From assembly GCF_001184025.1 (NCBI RefSeq), contig NZ_BBYG01000014.1, positions 248,001 to 312,000 on the forward strand: a DNA stretch of 64,000 nt. Direction: 5' to 3'. The stretch's first letter is position 1. Each line of letters opens with the position of its first letter. Positions 33,539-42,554 of the stretch are shown here, in pieces. The notes below the pieces were generated by a model. It had not been told where the DNA came from. It did not search any database and saw only the letters and a program-made list of their open reading frames with translations. The stretch is from Streptomyces maremycinicus (GTDB taxonomy: Bacteria > Actinomycetota > Actinomycetes > Streptomycetales > Streptomycetaceae). The translations under genes were made by a program, and so were the position numbers.

Positions 33539-33957
33539 CCAGCCGTAATACGGGCGACACGGCATGGGTGCTGGAGCCGATCCTGCAAGTGCCGCACGTG
33601 CTGGCCGCCGTCATGCTGACCCGGGACGGACTGGTGACGGGCTACACCGACGCCCTGTCGCAGCCGTCGGCCGAGCGGGTGGCCGCCATCACCAGCACCG
33701 TGCAGGGGGCCTGCCGGACCGCGGCGGCCGCGTTCGCCGACCGGGAACGGGCCGAGGTACGCCAGATCGTCATCGAGTCCGACCACGGCTATGTGCTGAT
33801 CGTGCCGACCGACCACGGCACCTGCGTGGCCGCGTACGGCGACGGCGAGATGCGGCTCGACCTGCTGGCGCACCGGGTCCACTCCCAGGTGGCGCGACTG
33901 GGTGAGAAGGCCATGGCGGCCGCGTCCCGAGGAGCCGACGACAACGCGCCGGCATGA
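33535..33957 (+). CDS. cvnB: Conservon roadblock/LC7 protein (CvnB)
   Basis: 140 residues. The roadblock/LC7 core runs from WVLEPILQVPHVLAAVMLTR to the final helix LAHRVHSQVARLGEKAM. In conservons such proteins act beside the GTPase CvnD, by analogy to MglB. The gene overlaps both neighbours by 4 nt (ATGA), so the complex is probably made in fixed proportion. A second, solo roadblock-like protein is encoded at 29817. Confidence 0.93.
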   Translation: MTSRNTGDTAWVLEPILQVPHVLAAVMLTRDGLVTGYTDALSQPSAERVAAITSTVQGACRTAAAAFADRERAEVRQIVIESDHGYVLIVPTDHGTCVAAYGDGEMRLDLLAHRVHSQVARLGEKAMAAASRGADDNAPA

Positions 33958-34319
33958 CCCGCCGCCCGGCCGGCCGGCCGCTCGTCCCCGCCTACCTGTC
34001 GACCGGCGGTGTGGCCCGGCCCAGCCGGCCCCACCTGGAGCGGCTCTCGGTGCTCGCCCGCAGCGAGGAGCCGCTGCCGGGCGGTCTGCCGGCCGCCGAA
34101 CTGGCCCTGCTGGACACCCTGGAGGGCGGCTCGCTGGCGGTGGTGGAGGCGGCGGCGCTGCTCAGGCTGCCGGTCTCCGCGGTACGCGTGCTGGCGGCCG
34201 ACCTCGTCGACCGGGACCTCGTTCTCGCCCGCGCGCCGATCCCGCCCGCCGCACGGTTCGACCCCGACCTGCTGAAGAGAGTGGCCGATGGCCTCCGCGC
34301 CCTCAAACACCACCCCTAG
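33954..34319 (+). CDS. cvnC: Conservon DUF742 protein (CvnC)
   Basis: 121 residues. The DUF742 pattern is plain: RPLVPAYLSTGG, a Leu-rich helical middle (ELALLDTLEGGSLAVVEAAA), an HTH-like LRLPVSAVRVLAADLVDRDL, and RFDPDLLKRVADGLRAL at the end. DUF742 proteins are fixed members of conservons and their mechanism is unknown. It overlaps cvnD by 32 nt, the longest overlap in the operon. Confidence 0.93.
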   Translation: MTRRPAGRPLVPAYLSTGGVARPSRPHLERLSVLARSEEPLPGGLPAAELALLDTLEGGSLAVVEAAALLRLPVSAVRVLAADLVDRDLVLARAPIPPAARFDPDLLKRVADGLRALKHHP

Positions 34320-34914
34320 CGCCGGCGCGCCCGGCGCCGTCCACCAGCCCGACACCGCCCGCGACCTGGTGAAGATCCTGGTCGCGGGGCCGTTCGGAGT
34401 GGGCAAGACGACCCTGATCGACTCGGTGTCCGAGATCCGGCCGCTGCACACCGAGGAACACCTCTCCGAGGCGTCCGCCGAGGTCGACGACCTGGCCGGG
34501 GTGCGGGAGAAGTCGACGACGACCGTCGCCATCGACTTCGGCCGGATCAGCCTGCCCGGCGATGTCGTGCTGTACCTGTTCGGCACGCCCGGACAGGAGC
34601 GCTTCCGCGCGCTGTGGGACGACATCGCCTACGGGGCGCTGGGCGCGCTCGTCCTCGTCGACAGCCGCCGCCTCGACGCGTCGTTCGACGTGCTGGGGCT
34701 GGTGGAGGAGAGCGGACTGCCGTACGCGGTGGCCCTCAACACCTTTCCCGACGCGCCACGCCACCACGGCGCGGAACGGCTGCGGCAGGCGCTGGACCTG
34801 GAGCCCGGGACGCCGATGGTGACCTGCGACGCGCGGGACCCCGACTCCTCGATCGACGCGCTGCTCGCGCTCGTCGACCATCTGATCGGACGTGACCCCG
34901 TGGAGGCACGGTGA
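34288..34914 (+). CDS. cvnD: Conservon small GTPase (CvnD)
   Basis: 208 residues, an MglA/Rab-like GTPase. The P-loop is GPFGVGKTTL (about residues 34-43), a switch region follows (EKSTTTVAIDFGRISL), the G3 motif is FGTPGQERF, and NTFPDA takes the place of the N/TKxD specificity loop, so the guanine-binding motif is modified. It should cycle between GDP and GTP under CvnA-C control. Translation runs into the P450 gene through a GTGA overlap. Confidence 0.93.
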   Translation: MASAPSNTTPSAGAPGAVHQPDTARDLVKILVAGPFGVGKTTLIDSVSEIRPLHTEEHLSEASAEVDDLAGVREKSTTTVAIDFGRISLPGDVVLYLFGTPGQERFRALWDDIAYGALGALVLVDSRRLDASFDVLGLVEESGLPYAVALNTFPDAPRHHGAERLRQALDLEPGTPMVTCDARDPDSSIDALLALVDHLIGRDPVEAR

Positions 34915-36155
34915 CCATCCATCCCCCGGAGCGACGCGACTTCGCGCGCTCCGCGCCCGTGCGGCTGTGGGACGAGAGCTTCGCGGCCGACCCGCTCCGC
35001 CACTACCAGGCACTGCGCGATCAGGGGCCGGTCGGCTGGGGCGAGTTGGCGCCCGGAGTACCGGCGTACGTGATCACCGACCGGCGCGCCGCGCTGGACG
35101 TGCTGCACGACCAGGAGACCTTCTCGCACGACCCGCGCGCGTGGGAGTCGACCGTCCCCGACGACTCTCCGGTGCTCGGCATGATGCGGTGGCGGCCCAA
35201 CGCCCTGTTCGCCGACGGGGCCGCGCACGTCCGCTACCGCACCACCCTCATCGACGTGTTCGACCTGGTGGAGCCGCACGACCTGCGGGGTCGGGTGCAC
35301 CGGGCGGTGCGGCTGCTGGTGGGCCGGATCGGGCCGAGGGGCGAGGCCGACCTGGTCGGGGATTTCGCCGAGCCGCTGATGGCGCTGGTCTTCAACGACC
35401 TGTTCGGCCTGCCCGAGAGCCAGGGCGACCGGCTGCACTCGGGCGTGGGCAAGATGATGGAGGGCGGCGACCGCGCGACCGTGGGCGAGGCGGAGTACGC
35501 CCAGTACGTCCTGGACCTCATCGCCGCCAAGACCGAGCGGCGCGGCGACGACCTGCCGAGCCGGCTCCTCGACCACCCGGCCGGGCTGACCCGGGAGGAG
35601 GTCACCTGGCAGGTGTTCCTCACCCTCGGCGCCGGTTACGGGCCCACCGCGAACCTGCTGTCCAACACGCTGTCGCGGATCCTCGGCAACCCGCTCTACT
35701 ACTCGACCCTCACCGACGGCGCCCGGCCCGTCATGGACGCGGTCGTCGAGGTGCTGCACCACGAGACGCCGCTCGCGAACTACGGCATCTACTACGTCCG
35801 CCGGCCCGTGGCCTTCCACGGTGTGTGGCTGCGCGACGCGGTTCCGGTGGTGGTGTCGTACGGGGCGCTCGGGATCCTCGCCGAGCGCGACGCCGGCGGG
35901 AGCCGGCTCCCGAACGACGCCTCGCATCTGTCGTGGGGAGCGGGAGCGCACGCCTGTCCGGTGAAGCAGCACACGCTGCTGCTGGTCACCGAGGCGATCG
36001 AACGGCTCACCCAGTGGCTGCCCGACCTCGATCCCGTGGTGCCCCGCGACCGGCTGACCTGGCGGCCCGGCCCGTTCCACCGCTCGCTGACCGCGCTGCC
36101 CGTCCGCTTCAGCCCCCGCTCCCCCGCCGCCGAACCCTCAGGAGTCCGTTCGTGA
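34911..36155 (+). CDS. Conservon cytochrome P450, CYP157-like, lacking EXXR
   Basis: 414 residues starting at GTG 34911. The heme loop is LSWGAGAHACPVK with Cys349; Phe is replaced by Trp and the residue after Cys is Pro, not the usual Gly two on. The K-helix reads EVLH (Glu280 to His283), so the almost universal EXXR arginine is His. The I-helix has GAGYGPTAN, with no acid before Thr. Loss of EXXR is the published hallmark of the CYP157 family, which sits beside CYP154 in Streptomyces conservons, as here. The catalytic role is unknown. It overlaps the next P450 by 4 nt. Confidence 0.92.
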   Translation: MTIHPPERRDFARSAPVRLWDESFAADPLRHYQALRDQGPVGWGELAPGVPAYVITDRRAALDVLHDQETFSHDPRAWESTVPDDSPVLGMMRWRPNALFADGAAHVRYRTTLIDVFDLVEPHDLRGRVHRAVRLLVGRIGPRGEADLVGDFAEPLMALVFNDLFGLPESQGDRLHSGVGKMMEGGDRATVGEAEYAQYVLDLIAAKTERRGDDLPSRLLDHPAGLTREEVTWQVFLTLGAGYGPTANLLSNTLSRILGNPLYYSTLTDGARPVMDAVVEVLHHETPLANYGIYYVRRPVAFHGVWLRDAVPVVVSYGALGILAERDAGGSRLPNDASHLSWGAGAHACPVKQHTLLLVTEAIERLTQWLPDLDPVVPRDRLTWRPGPFHRSLTALPVRFSPRSPAAEPSGVRS

Positions 36156-37375
36156 CCGTGACCGACCGCATCGTCCTCGACCCGTTCGGCACCGATGTGC
36201 ACGCCGAGAGCGCCCGGCTGCGCGCCCTCGGGCCGCTGGTGCCCGTGGAGCTGCCCGGCGGCATTCCGGCCTGGGCGCCCACCGGGTACGACACCCTGAA
36301 GGCGCTGATCCTGGACCCCCGGGTCAGCAAGGATCCCCGGCGGCACTGGCGGCAGTGGGCGGAGATCGGCGAACACCCCTCCTGGGGCTGGATCCTGGGC
36401 TGGGTGGGCGTGATCAACATGCTCTCCACCTACGGCACCGACCACGCCCGGCTGCGCAAGCTGGTGGCGCCGAGCTTCACCCACCGGCGCACCGAGGCGC
36501 TGCGCACCCGGGTGGAGGCGATCACCACCGAGCTGCTGGACGCGCTGGAGAAGGGCGACGACACGGCCGACCTGAAGGCGACGTTCGCGCATCCGCTGCC
36601 GATGCAGATCGTCTGTGAACTGTTCGGGGTGCCGGACGAGTTGCGCGAGGCCCAGGTCCGGCTGGTCGCGGCCATCATGGACACCACCGACCCGACGCCG
36701 GAGCACGCCGCGTACGTCCAGGAGCAGATCGGCACGGTGCTGGGCGGCCTGATCGCGTACAAGCGCGAGCACCCGGGCGACGACATGACGACCGAGCTGA
36801 TCCGCGTGCGCGACGAGGAGGGCGACCGGCTCGGCGACGAGGAGCTGCTGTACACGCTGCTGCTGGTCATCGGCGCCGGTTTCGAGACGACGGTGAACCT
36901 CATAGGGAACGCGGCGGTGGCGCTGCTGCGGCGGCCCGAGCAGCTGGCGGCGGTCCGCCGGGGCGACATCGGCTGGGAGGCGGTCGTCGAGGAGACGCTG
37001 CGCCTGTACCCGCCGATCGCCACGCTGCCGCTGCGGTTCGCCGTCGAGGACATCGCGGTGGGAGAGGTGACGATCCCGGCCGGGGACGCCGTCATCACGA
37101 CGTACGCTGCGGCGAACGTGGACCCGGCGCACTACGGGGCGGACGCGGACGTGTTCGACGCGGCCCGGGCGGCGGACGACCATCTGGCCTTCGGGATCGG
37201 GGTGCACCGGTGCATCGGGGCGCCGCTGGCCCGGATGGAGGCGCTGACGGCGCTGCCCGCGTTGTTCGACAGGTTCCCCGGTCTGCGGCTGGACTCCGGG
37301 GCCCCGGAGCTGCGGCAGGTGCCCTCGTTCATCGCGAGCGGCTGGCAGGAGATCCCGATCCGGCTGCGGGACTGA
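36152..37375 (+). CDS. Conservon cytochrome P450, CYP154-like
   Basis: 407 residues from GTG 36152 (CAGGAG upstream, GTGA overlap). All P450 marks are intact: the I-helix IGAGFETTVN, the EXXR motif in EETLR (Glu281, Arg284), and the heme loop FGIGVHRCIGAPLAR with Cys354. In S. coelicolor, CYP157/CYP154 pairs close two conservons, and this gene has the CYP154 place. It is probably the active oxidase of the pair, with ferredoxin supplied from elsewhere. The substrate is unknown. Confidence 0.93.
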   Translation: MTVTDRIVLDPFGTDVHAESARLRALGPLVPVELPGGIPAWAPTGYDTLKALILDPRVSKDPRRHWRQWAEIGEHPSWGWILGWVGVINMLSTYGTDHARLRKLVAPSFTHRRTEALRTRVEAITTELLDALEKGDDTADLKATFAHPLPMQIVCELFGVPDELREAQVRLVAAIMDTTDPTPEHAAYVQEQIGTVLGGLIAYKREHPGDDMTTELIRVRDEEGDRLGDEELLYTLLLVIGAGFETTVNLIGNAAVALLRRPEQLAAVRRGDIGWEAVVEETLRLYPPIATLPLRFAVEDIAVGEVTIPAGDAVITTYAAANVDPAHYGADADVFDAARAADDHLAFGIGVHRCIGAPLARMEALTALPALFDRFPGLRLDSGAPELRQVPSFIASGWQEIPIRLRD

Positions 37376-37384
37376 GGACGGAGC

Positions 37385-37425
37385 GCGGGGGTGCGACCGG
37401 TCCCCCGTTCCGGTCGTACCCCCGC
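37385..37425. terminator. Terminator between conservon and PucR-like gene
   Basis: GCGGGGGTGCGACCGG (37385-37400) pairs with CCGGTCGTACCCCCGC (37410-37425), one G-T mismatch and a 9-nt loop. A further GAGCG/CGCTC can extend the stem. It lies 10 nt after the second P450 stop and between convergent genes. Confidence 0.75.
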
Positions 37426-37496
37426 CGCTCCTCGAAAGTACGTGCCCGGCGAGCGGCTGGGAATCGTGTCGATGCCCGCTCCGGCCGACGGAGGGC

Positions 37497-39032
37497 TCAC
37501 CTGTGCACAGGTGCGTCCGGATGGCCCGATTCCGTCCGCTGGGCCGGTTCGTGCAGGTCGGGCTGGTCCAGGTCGCCCGCCGCCACATGGGCCAGGACGA
37601 CCTCGTACAGGTCGCTGCCGGCCGCGAGAAGCTGGCGTTCGAGGACGGGTTCGGCGCTGCGCACGTGTTCGCGGACGGTCTGCGCGTGCACACCGAGCAG
37701 GTGGGCGGCGCGTTCGGCGTTGCCGCCGGCCACTATCCAGGCGCGCAGCGTGCCGCGCAGGTCCCGGCCGTCGGAGTCGAGGCGGGCCAGCAGTTCCCGC
37801 GCCCAGACGCGCAGGGCGGGGCCGCCGAGCAGCTCGCCGAGCCGGGCGGGGGCCTCCGCGCTTGCCGTCCGGTTCCCGGCGATGGCCACCTGGGTGTGGA
37901 GCGCGAGGTGGACGGCGGCCCGGACGGTGAGGTCGGAGAAGTCGGCGCGCAGCAGGTTCTCGACGCGCTCCATGCGGGCGCGGACGGTGTTGCGGCTGAC
38001 GCCGAGGACCTTCGCCGCGTTGACGGCGGTGAACTCCAGGCCGAGCCGGGTGGTGGCGAGGAGTTCGGCGCGGGTGTGGTGCGGGAGGGTGTCGAGGGGG
38101 CGCAGCAGCCGGGTCGTCCAGGTACGCAGGACCTCGGGGTCCATCAGGCGTTCGGGGTGGGTGCGTTCGGCGTAGAGGGCGGTCTTGTCGGGCCGGAAGC
38201 GGGCCACGGCGAGGGCGCTGACGGCCTGTCCGTAGGCGGTGGCGGTGCGGGCGAGGCTCTGGCGGGCGCTGCCGCCGAGGAAGGCTCCGGCGTAGCGGTC
38301 GCACAGGGCACGCAGCGCCCGGCCCGCGCTGTCGTCCGGTACGACGACGATGACGTGGCCGTCCATGGCGGGGCAGCGCACGACGAGGGCCTCGTCGTGG
38401 GTCGCCGCCACACAGGCCGCGGCGAGCCGGTCGCGTTCCTCGGGGCTGGTCTCGACCACGTAGACGCAGGCGGTGTCGGTGTCGAGCAGTCCTGGCCACA
38501 GGCCCGCGGCGACGCGGCGGGCGGCGACGGTGTCCTCGACCATGAGCAGCTGGAGGATGGCCAGCCGCAGGTCGGCGGTGGCTCGGGCCAGCCGGTGTCC
38601 GGTCGCGGCCGTCTCCTGGGCGCGCAGCAGGAGTCCGAGGACACCCACGGTGTGCGTGACGATGGCGGCGGCGCGCCGGTCGAAGGGGCTGGTCCGGGTC
38701 ACGGCGAGCACGCCCGACGTGGCGGGCCGCGGGAGTTCGACCCTGATCAGACGGACGAACCTGCCCTCGCCCTCCCAGGCGGCGGAGGCCAGCCGGCCGC
38801 CGGTGACGGCGGCGACCAGGGTCTCGTCCAGCGGGGTGAGCGGTCCGGCGAGCGAGGCGCCCGTGTCGTCGCGCAGGGAGACGTCCGCGTCGAGCGTGTC
38901 CGCCAGCCAGTCGAGGACTCTGTCGAGGTCGCCGCCGGTGGGGCGCAGATGTCCGAGGAGTTCCCGCGCCCACGCCGGACCGGCGTCGTCCGCCGCGTCG
39001 GTGTGGGGATTCCCTTCGTCCCGGCCGGCCAT
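37497..39032 (-). CDS. PucR-type helix-turn-helix regulator
   Basis: 511 residues from the ATG at 39032, preceded by GAGGAG; a GTG at 39056 gives eight more residues. The N-terminal half resembles a GAF-like sensing domain (DVSLRDDTGASLAGPLTPL and later FVRLIRV). A GGDEF-like/PucR middle part follows. Two C-terminal HTHs are seen: FTAVNAAKVLGVSRNTVRAR with MERVENLL after it, and GNAERAAHLLGVHAQTVREH. A second HTH of the same kind at the very end is a feature of some Streptomyces PucR proteins. It converges on the conservon; its target is unknown. Confidence 0.85.
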   Translation of the reverse strand: MAGRDEGNPHTDAADDAGPAWARELLGHLRPTGGDLDRVLDWLADTLDADVSLRDDTGASLAGPLTPLDETLVAAVTGGRLASAAWEGEGRFVRLIRVELPRPATSGVLAVTRTSPFDRRAAAIVTHTVGVLGLLLRAQETAATGHRLARATADLRLAILQLLMVEDTVAARRVAAGLWPGLLDTDTACVYVVETSPEERDRLAAACVAATHDEALVVRCPAMDGHVIVVVPDDSAGRALRALCDRYAGAFLGGSARQSLARTATAYGQAVSALAVARFRPDKTALYAERTHPERLMDPEVLRTWTTRLLRPLDTLPHHTRAELLATTRLGLEFTAVNAAKVLGVSRNTVRARMERVENLLRADFSDLTVRAAVHLALHTQVAIAGNRTASAEAPARLGELLGGPALRVWARELLARLDSDGRDLRGTLRAWIVAGGNAERAAHLLGVHAQTVREHVRSAEPVLERQLLAAGSDLYEVVLAHVAAGDLDQPDLHEPAQRTESGHPDAPVHR

Positions 39033-39159
39033 GTCGGCGCTCTCCTCGTCCCTCACGGCCCGTGCGGGCCGAACCAGTCATATCGGTCGGGGACGTTACC
39101 TCACGCGGACCGGAACGTCCGCCCGCGGAACGGGGGCACCGCGGGCGCGGCCGTGGCGG

Positions 39160-40745
39160 TCAGCCGGAGGCGGACTTCCTGATGCCGACGGCGGCCAGGA
39201 CGGCTCCCGCGACACACAGCAGGCCGGTGACGACCGAGGCGGCGTGCAGGCCGTTCATGAAGGCCTGTCCGCTGCCCTCGACGACGGCCGCCTGCAGGTG
39301 TGCGGGCATGGCGTCCGAGACGGGCGCGACGCCCATCGCGACGGCGTCCGTGGCCTCCTTCAGCCCGTCGGCCGCGGCGGCGGGGACTCCGGCGCCGGTG
39401 AGTTCGCCGCCGAGGGTGGAGCCGACCCGGGCGCTGATCACGGAGACCAGGACCGAGGTGCCGAGGGCGCCGCCGATCTGGAGCGTGGTGGCCTGGAGTC
39501 CGCCGGCCACCCCGCCGTCCTGTACGGGGGCGTTGCCGACGATGGCGTCGGAGGAGGCCGCCATCACCATGCCGACGCCGAGGCCGAGTGCGACGAACGG
39601 CGGCCACATCGTGGCGTAGGAGGAGTCCGTGGACCAGGTGAGCAGGCCGAAGCAGGCGGCGGCCTGGAGGGCCATGCCGAGCGGCATGGTGAGCCGGGCG
39701 CCGAACCGGCCGGTGAGCGCGGCGCCGAGCGGCGAGGCGACCAGCGAGGCGAGGCTCAGCGGGAGGGTGCGGACACCCGCCTCTACGGGTGTGCAGCCGC
39801 GCACGTTCTGGAGGTACAGCATGACGAAGAAGACCGCGCCGAGCAGCACGAAGAAGTTGAGCGCGGTGATGACCGTGCCGACCGTGAGCGCGGAGCTGCG
39901 GAAGAGCCGCATCGGCAGCAGCGGGTGCGCGACACGGGTCTCGTACCAGCCGAAGAGGACCAGCAGGAGGACTCCGGCCAGGATCGCGCCCCAGGTGCCG
40001 GCGGACGTCCAGCCCCAGGTCTCGCCCTTGACGACACCGAAGACGACGCTGAGCAGGCCGAGGGCGAGGAGGACCACGCCGGGGACGTCGAAGCGGTGGT
40101 GCCCGGTGGGGTTCCTGGACTGCGGGAGGACGACGGCGCTGAAGGCGAACGCGACGACGCCGATGGGCAGGTTGATGTAGAACACCGACTCCCAGCTGAC
40201 GTTCTCCACCAGCAGGCCGCCGACGATCGGGCCCAGCGCCGTGGACACGGCGGAGACCATGGCCCAGATGCCCACGGCCATGCCGAACTTCCTGGGCGGG
40301 AACACCGCGCGCAGCAGGCCCAGGGTGTTGGGCATCAGCAGACCGCCGAAGACTCCCTGGACGGCGCGGAAGGCGATGACGCCCCCGACGGAGCCGGACA
40401 GGCCGATGGCGACCGAGGAGAGCGCGAAGCCGGCCACGCCCACCAGGTAGAACGTACGCCGGCCGAAGCGGTCGCCCAGCTTGCCGCCCAGGATGAGGGT
40501 GGCGGCGAGGGCGAGCAGATAGGAGTTGGTCACCCACTGGAGCTGGGCGGTTGAGGCGTTCAGGTCGCGGCCGATGGCGGGGTTGGCGATGGCGACGACG
40601 GACCCGTCGGCACCATGAACAGCCCGAAGGCGACCGCGCAGAGCGTGAGCCAGGGGTTGGAGCGCAGACGGCCGGGGGCCGGGGACGCGGCCGGCGCGGC
40701 GGTGCGCGCGGGCGCGCCGGAGTGATCCACGGAGGTGGACGGCAT
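39160..40745 (-). pseudogene. DHA2 MFS exporter, broken by a frameshift
   Basis: The first 45 or so residues (MPSTSVDHSGAPARTAAPAA to AFGLFMV) read from the ATG at 40745, in a different frame from the rest, which begins at GADGSVVAIANPAIGRDL. At 40608-40613 the message has GTG-CC-GAC where relatives encode Val-x-Leu-Asp, so four bases are missing. The remaining frame holds the loop signature GGKLGDRFGRRTFYL and all other segments (about 14 in the intact form). Either the gene is a recent pseudogene or the base call is wrong. The MarR regulator upstream (41047) would have controlled it. Confidence 0.82.
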
Positions 40746-40920
40746 GGAGGAGCCTTGTCTGTGTACGGGGTGCTGTGACCGAGGAGACGGAGGAGGTGGC
40801 GGGAACGGCGAAGACGGCAGAACGGAGGAGGTGGCGGACACGGAGGTATCGGCGGGCGCCCCGGACGCCCCGGGCGCACACGAGGCTCCCCGGGCGGAGA
40901 GCCGTCGGGGAGCGCGGAGC

Positions 40921-40973
40921 CCGGGAGAGCCGAGCCGGGGAGTACAGGGTCCGGGAGAGCCGAGCCAGGGAGT
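40921..40973. repeat. 30-bp spaced direct repeat in the MarR-exporter gap
   Basis: CCGGGAGAGCCGAGCC with GGGAGT after it at 40921-40943, repeated with one change at 40951-40973. Degenerate copies lie on both sides. The 301-nt gap has no gene. Confidence 0.8.
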
Positions 40974-41046
40974 GCGGAGCCGGAGAGCGCCGGACCGGGG
41001 GGAGACGGGCCGGGAGGAGACGGGCCGGCGAGGGCGCCGGAGCCGG

Positions 41047-41520
41047 TCAGTGGGCCGCGGTGTGCAGGTGGCGCGTCAGTGAGCCGAGCGCGTCCAGCGC
41101 AGCGCCGAGCGCGCCCATCTCACCCTCGGTGAGAGAGGCCAGCGCCTCGGCGAGGAAGGCCGTCTCCAGGTCGCCGACCTCGGTCAGCCGCCGGCGCGAG
41201 GTGGCCGTCAGGTGGAGGTGGGCGACCCGCTTGTCGGCGCCGTCCTGCCGGCGCTCCAGCAGTCCGAGCCCGGTGAGCTGCGAGACCAGGGCGCTGACGT
41301 TGTTGGGCTTCATCAGCAGGGCCTCGGCGGCCTCGCGCACGGTGGCGCCCTCGCGCTGCGCGACGAACTTCAGCAGCAGGAGCTGCCCCTCGGGGGGCTT
41401 GGGATGCGGGTAGGTGGCCGCGACCCGGCGGTCCAGGGCCCGGTGCAGCGCGGGGAGCCGGGCCGCGAGCTCGGAGGCCACGCGGTCGATGCTCCCGGAG
41501 GATGCGCTGGTGTCGGACAT
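41047..41520 (-). CDS. MarR-family transcriptional regulator
   Basis: 157 residues. The wHTH is REAAEALLMKPNNVSALVSQ with the wing ERRQDGADKRVAHLHLT, flanked by dimer helices. The MarR pattern DxRxxxxxLT is slightly altered (DKRVAHLHLT). No Shine-Dalgarno precedes the ATG, in line with the leaderless promoter described next. The frameshifted DHA2 exporter lies downstream on the same strand, the usual MarR-efflux arrangement. The effector is probably a phenolic or drug-like compound, an inference from the family. Confidence 0.9.
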   Translation of the reverse strand: MSDTSASSGSIDRVASELAARLPALHRALDRRVAATYPHPKPPEGQLLLLKFVAQREGATVREAAEALLMKPNNVSALVSQLTGLGLLERRQDGADKRVAHLHLTATSRRRLTEVGDLETAFLAEALASLTEGEMGALGAALDALGSLTRHLHTAAH

Positions 41521-41527
41521 GACAGGG

Positions 41528-41557
41528 AGAATAGGTATCGCGTCATACCTATGTCAA
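41528..41557 (-). promoter_or_regulatory. Leaderless promoter with overlapping MarR operator
   Basis: On the minus strand TTGACA (41557-41552), an 18-nt spacer and TATTCT (41533-41528) form a good housekeeping promoter. Transcription would start at about the ATG at 41520. A perfect 8-bp inverted repeat ATAGGTAT-N6-ATACCTAT (41531-41552) lies across it and is the obvious MarR site. Confidence 0.75.
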
Positions 41558-41781
41558 GCGAGGTAACCCGGCGGCTCCGCGCCCCTGTACTCCCGTCGGC
41601 TGCGTCGCTTCCCGGCGCCGACCCGGCTCGACCACCTCACGCGGCGCGCGGATGCGGCAGGGCCGGGAGTCCGACCCCGGGTCGGCACCGGGGCTGCGCG
41701 CCGACAGCCGGACCTCCCCCGGGCGAGCCGCACGGCGGTCCTGCGGGGCGGCCACCCCGCGGCACGGCATAAGCTCGGCCA

Positions 41782-42402
41782 ATGGCGAAGTACTACGACG
41801 TGCACCCCGAGAACCCCCAGCCCCGCACCATCTCCCAGGTCGCGGCCGCCATCCGGGCGGACGCGCTGATCGCGTACCCGACGGATTCCTGCTACGCGCT
41901 GGGCTGCCGGCTGGGCAGCAAGAACGGCATCGACCGGATCCGGGCCATCCGCGACCTGGACGACCGGCACCACTTCACCCTCGTGTGCCAGGACTTCGCG
42001 CAGCTCGGTCAGTTCGTACGGGTGGACAAGGACGTGTTCCGCGCGATCAAGGCCTCGACCCCGGGCAGCTACACCTTCATCCTCCCGGCGACCAAGGAGG
42101 TGCCGCGCATGCTCCAGCACCCGAAGAAGAAGACGGTGGGCGTGCGCATCCCGGACCACGGGGTCACCCAGGCCCTGCTCGCAGAACTCGGTGAACCGCT
42201 GCTGTCCAGCACCCTGTTGCTGCCCGGCGAGGACGAGCCGATGACCCAGGGCTGGGAGATCAAGGACCGGCTCGACCACGTGGTGGACGGCGTGCTGGAC
42301 TCCGGCGACTGCGGCACCGAGCCGACCACGGTCATCGACTTCTCCGAGGGCGAGGCGCAGATCGTGCGGCACGGGGCGGGTGACACCTCCCGGTTCGAGT
42401 AG
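41782..42402 (+). CDS. YciO/Sua5/YrdC-family protein (L-threonylcarbamoyladenylate synthase-like)
   Basis: 206 residues. The YrdC fold is clear: DALIAYPTDSCYALGCRLGS, then RIRAIRDLDDRHHFTLVCQD, and TFILPATKEVPRML with VGVRIPDH. The YciO subfamily resembles TsaC/Sua5, which makes threonylcarbamoyl-AMP for tRNA t6A modification, but YciO is often non-essential. It is a stand-alone gene here, divergent from the MarR gene. Confidence 0.88.
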   Translation: MAKYYDVHPENPQPRTISQVAAAIRADALIAYPTDSCYALGCRLGSKNGIDRIRAIRDLDDRHHFTLVCQDFAQLGQFVRVDKDVFRAIKASTPGSYTFILPATKEVPRMLQHPKKKTVGVRIPDHGVTQALLAELGEPLLSSTLLLPGEDEPMTQGWEIKDRLDHVVDGVLDSGDCGTEPTTVIDFSEGEAQIVRHGAGDTSRFE

Positions 42403-42554
42403 CGCCCACCGCACCCCGGCAGCCCTCACCGGGGGTCCCGGCGGGCAGGTCGATGGCGCATGCAACGATGGTCGCTGCCCGGCCCCGCCGGGCCGGACGC
42501 TCGCTCGCCCGCCCGCCCGCCCGCCGTAGTACACCGCGCAGAGAGGCACCCCGC

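Noticed and set aside
34892..37375. One long open frame spanning the region of both P450 genes
   Set aside because: Its first part is an out-of-frame shadow of the CYP157-like gene. Only the part from GTG 36152 is the second P450.
38473..40554. Plus-strand frame of 693 codons opposite the PucR-like gene and the DHA2 exporter
   Set aside because: Composition is typical of antisense frames in high-GC DNA, with no start signal or domain. The minus strand encodes clear families.
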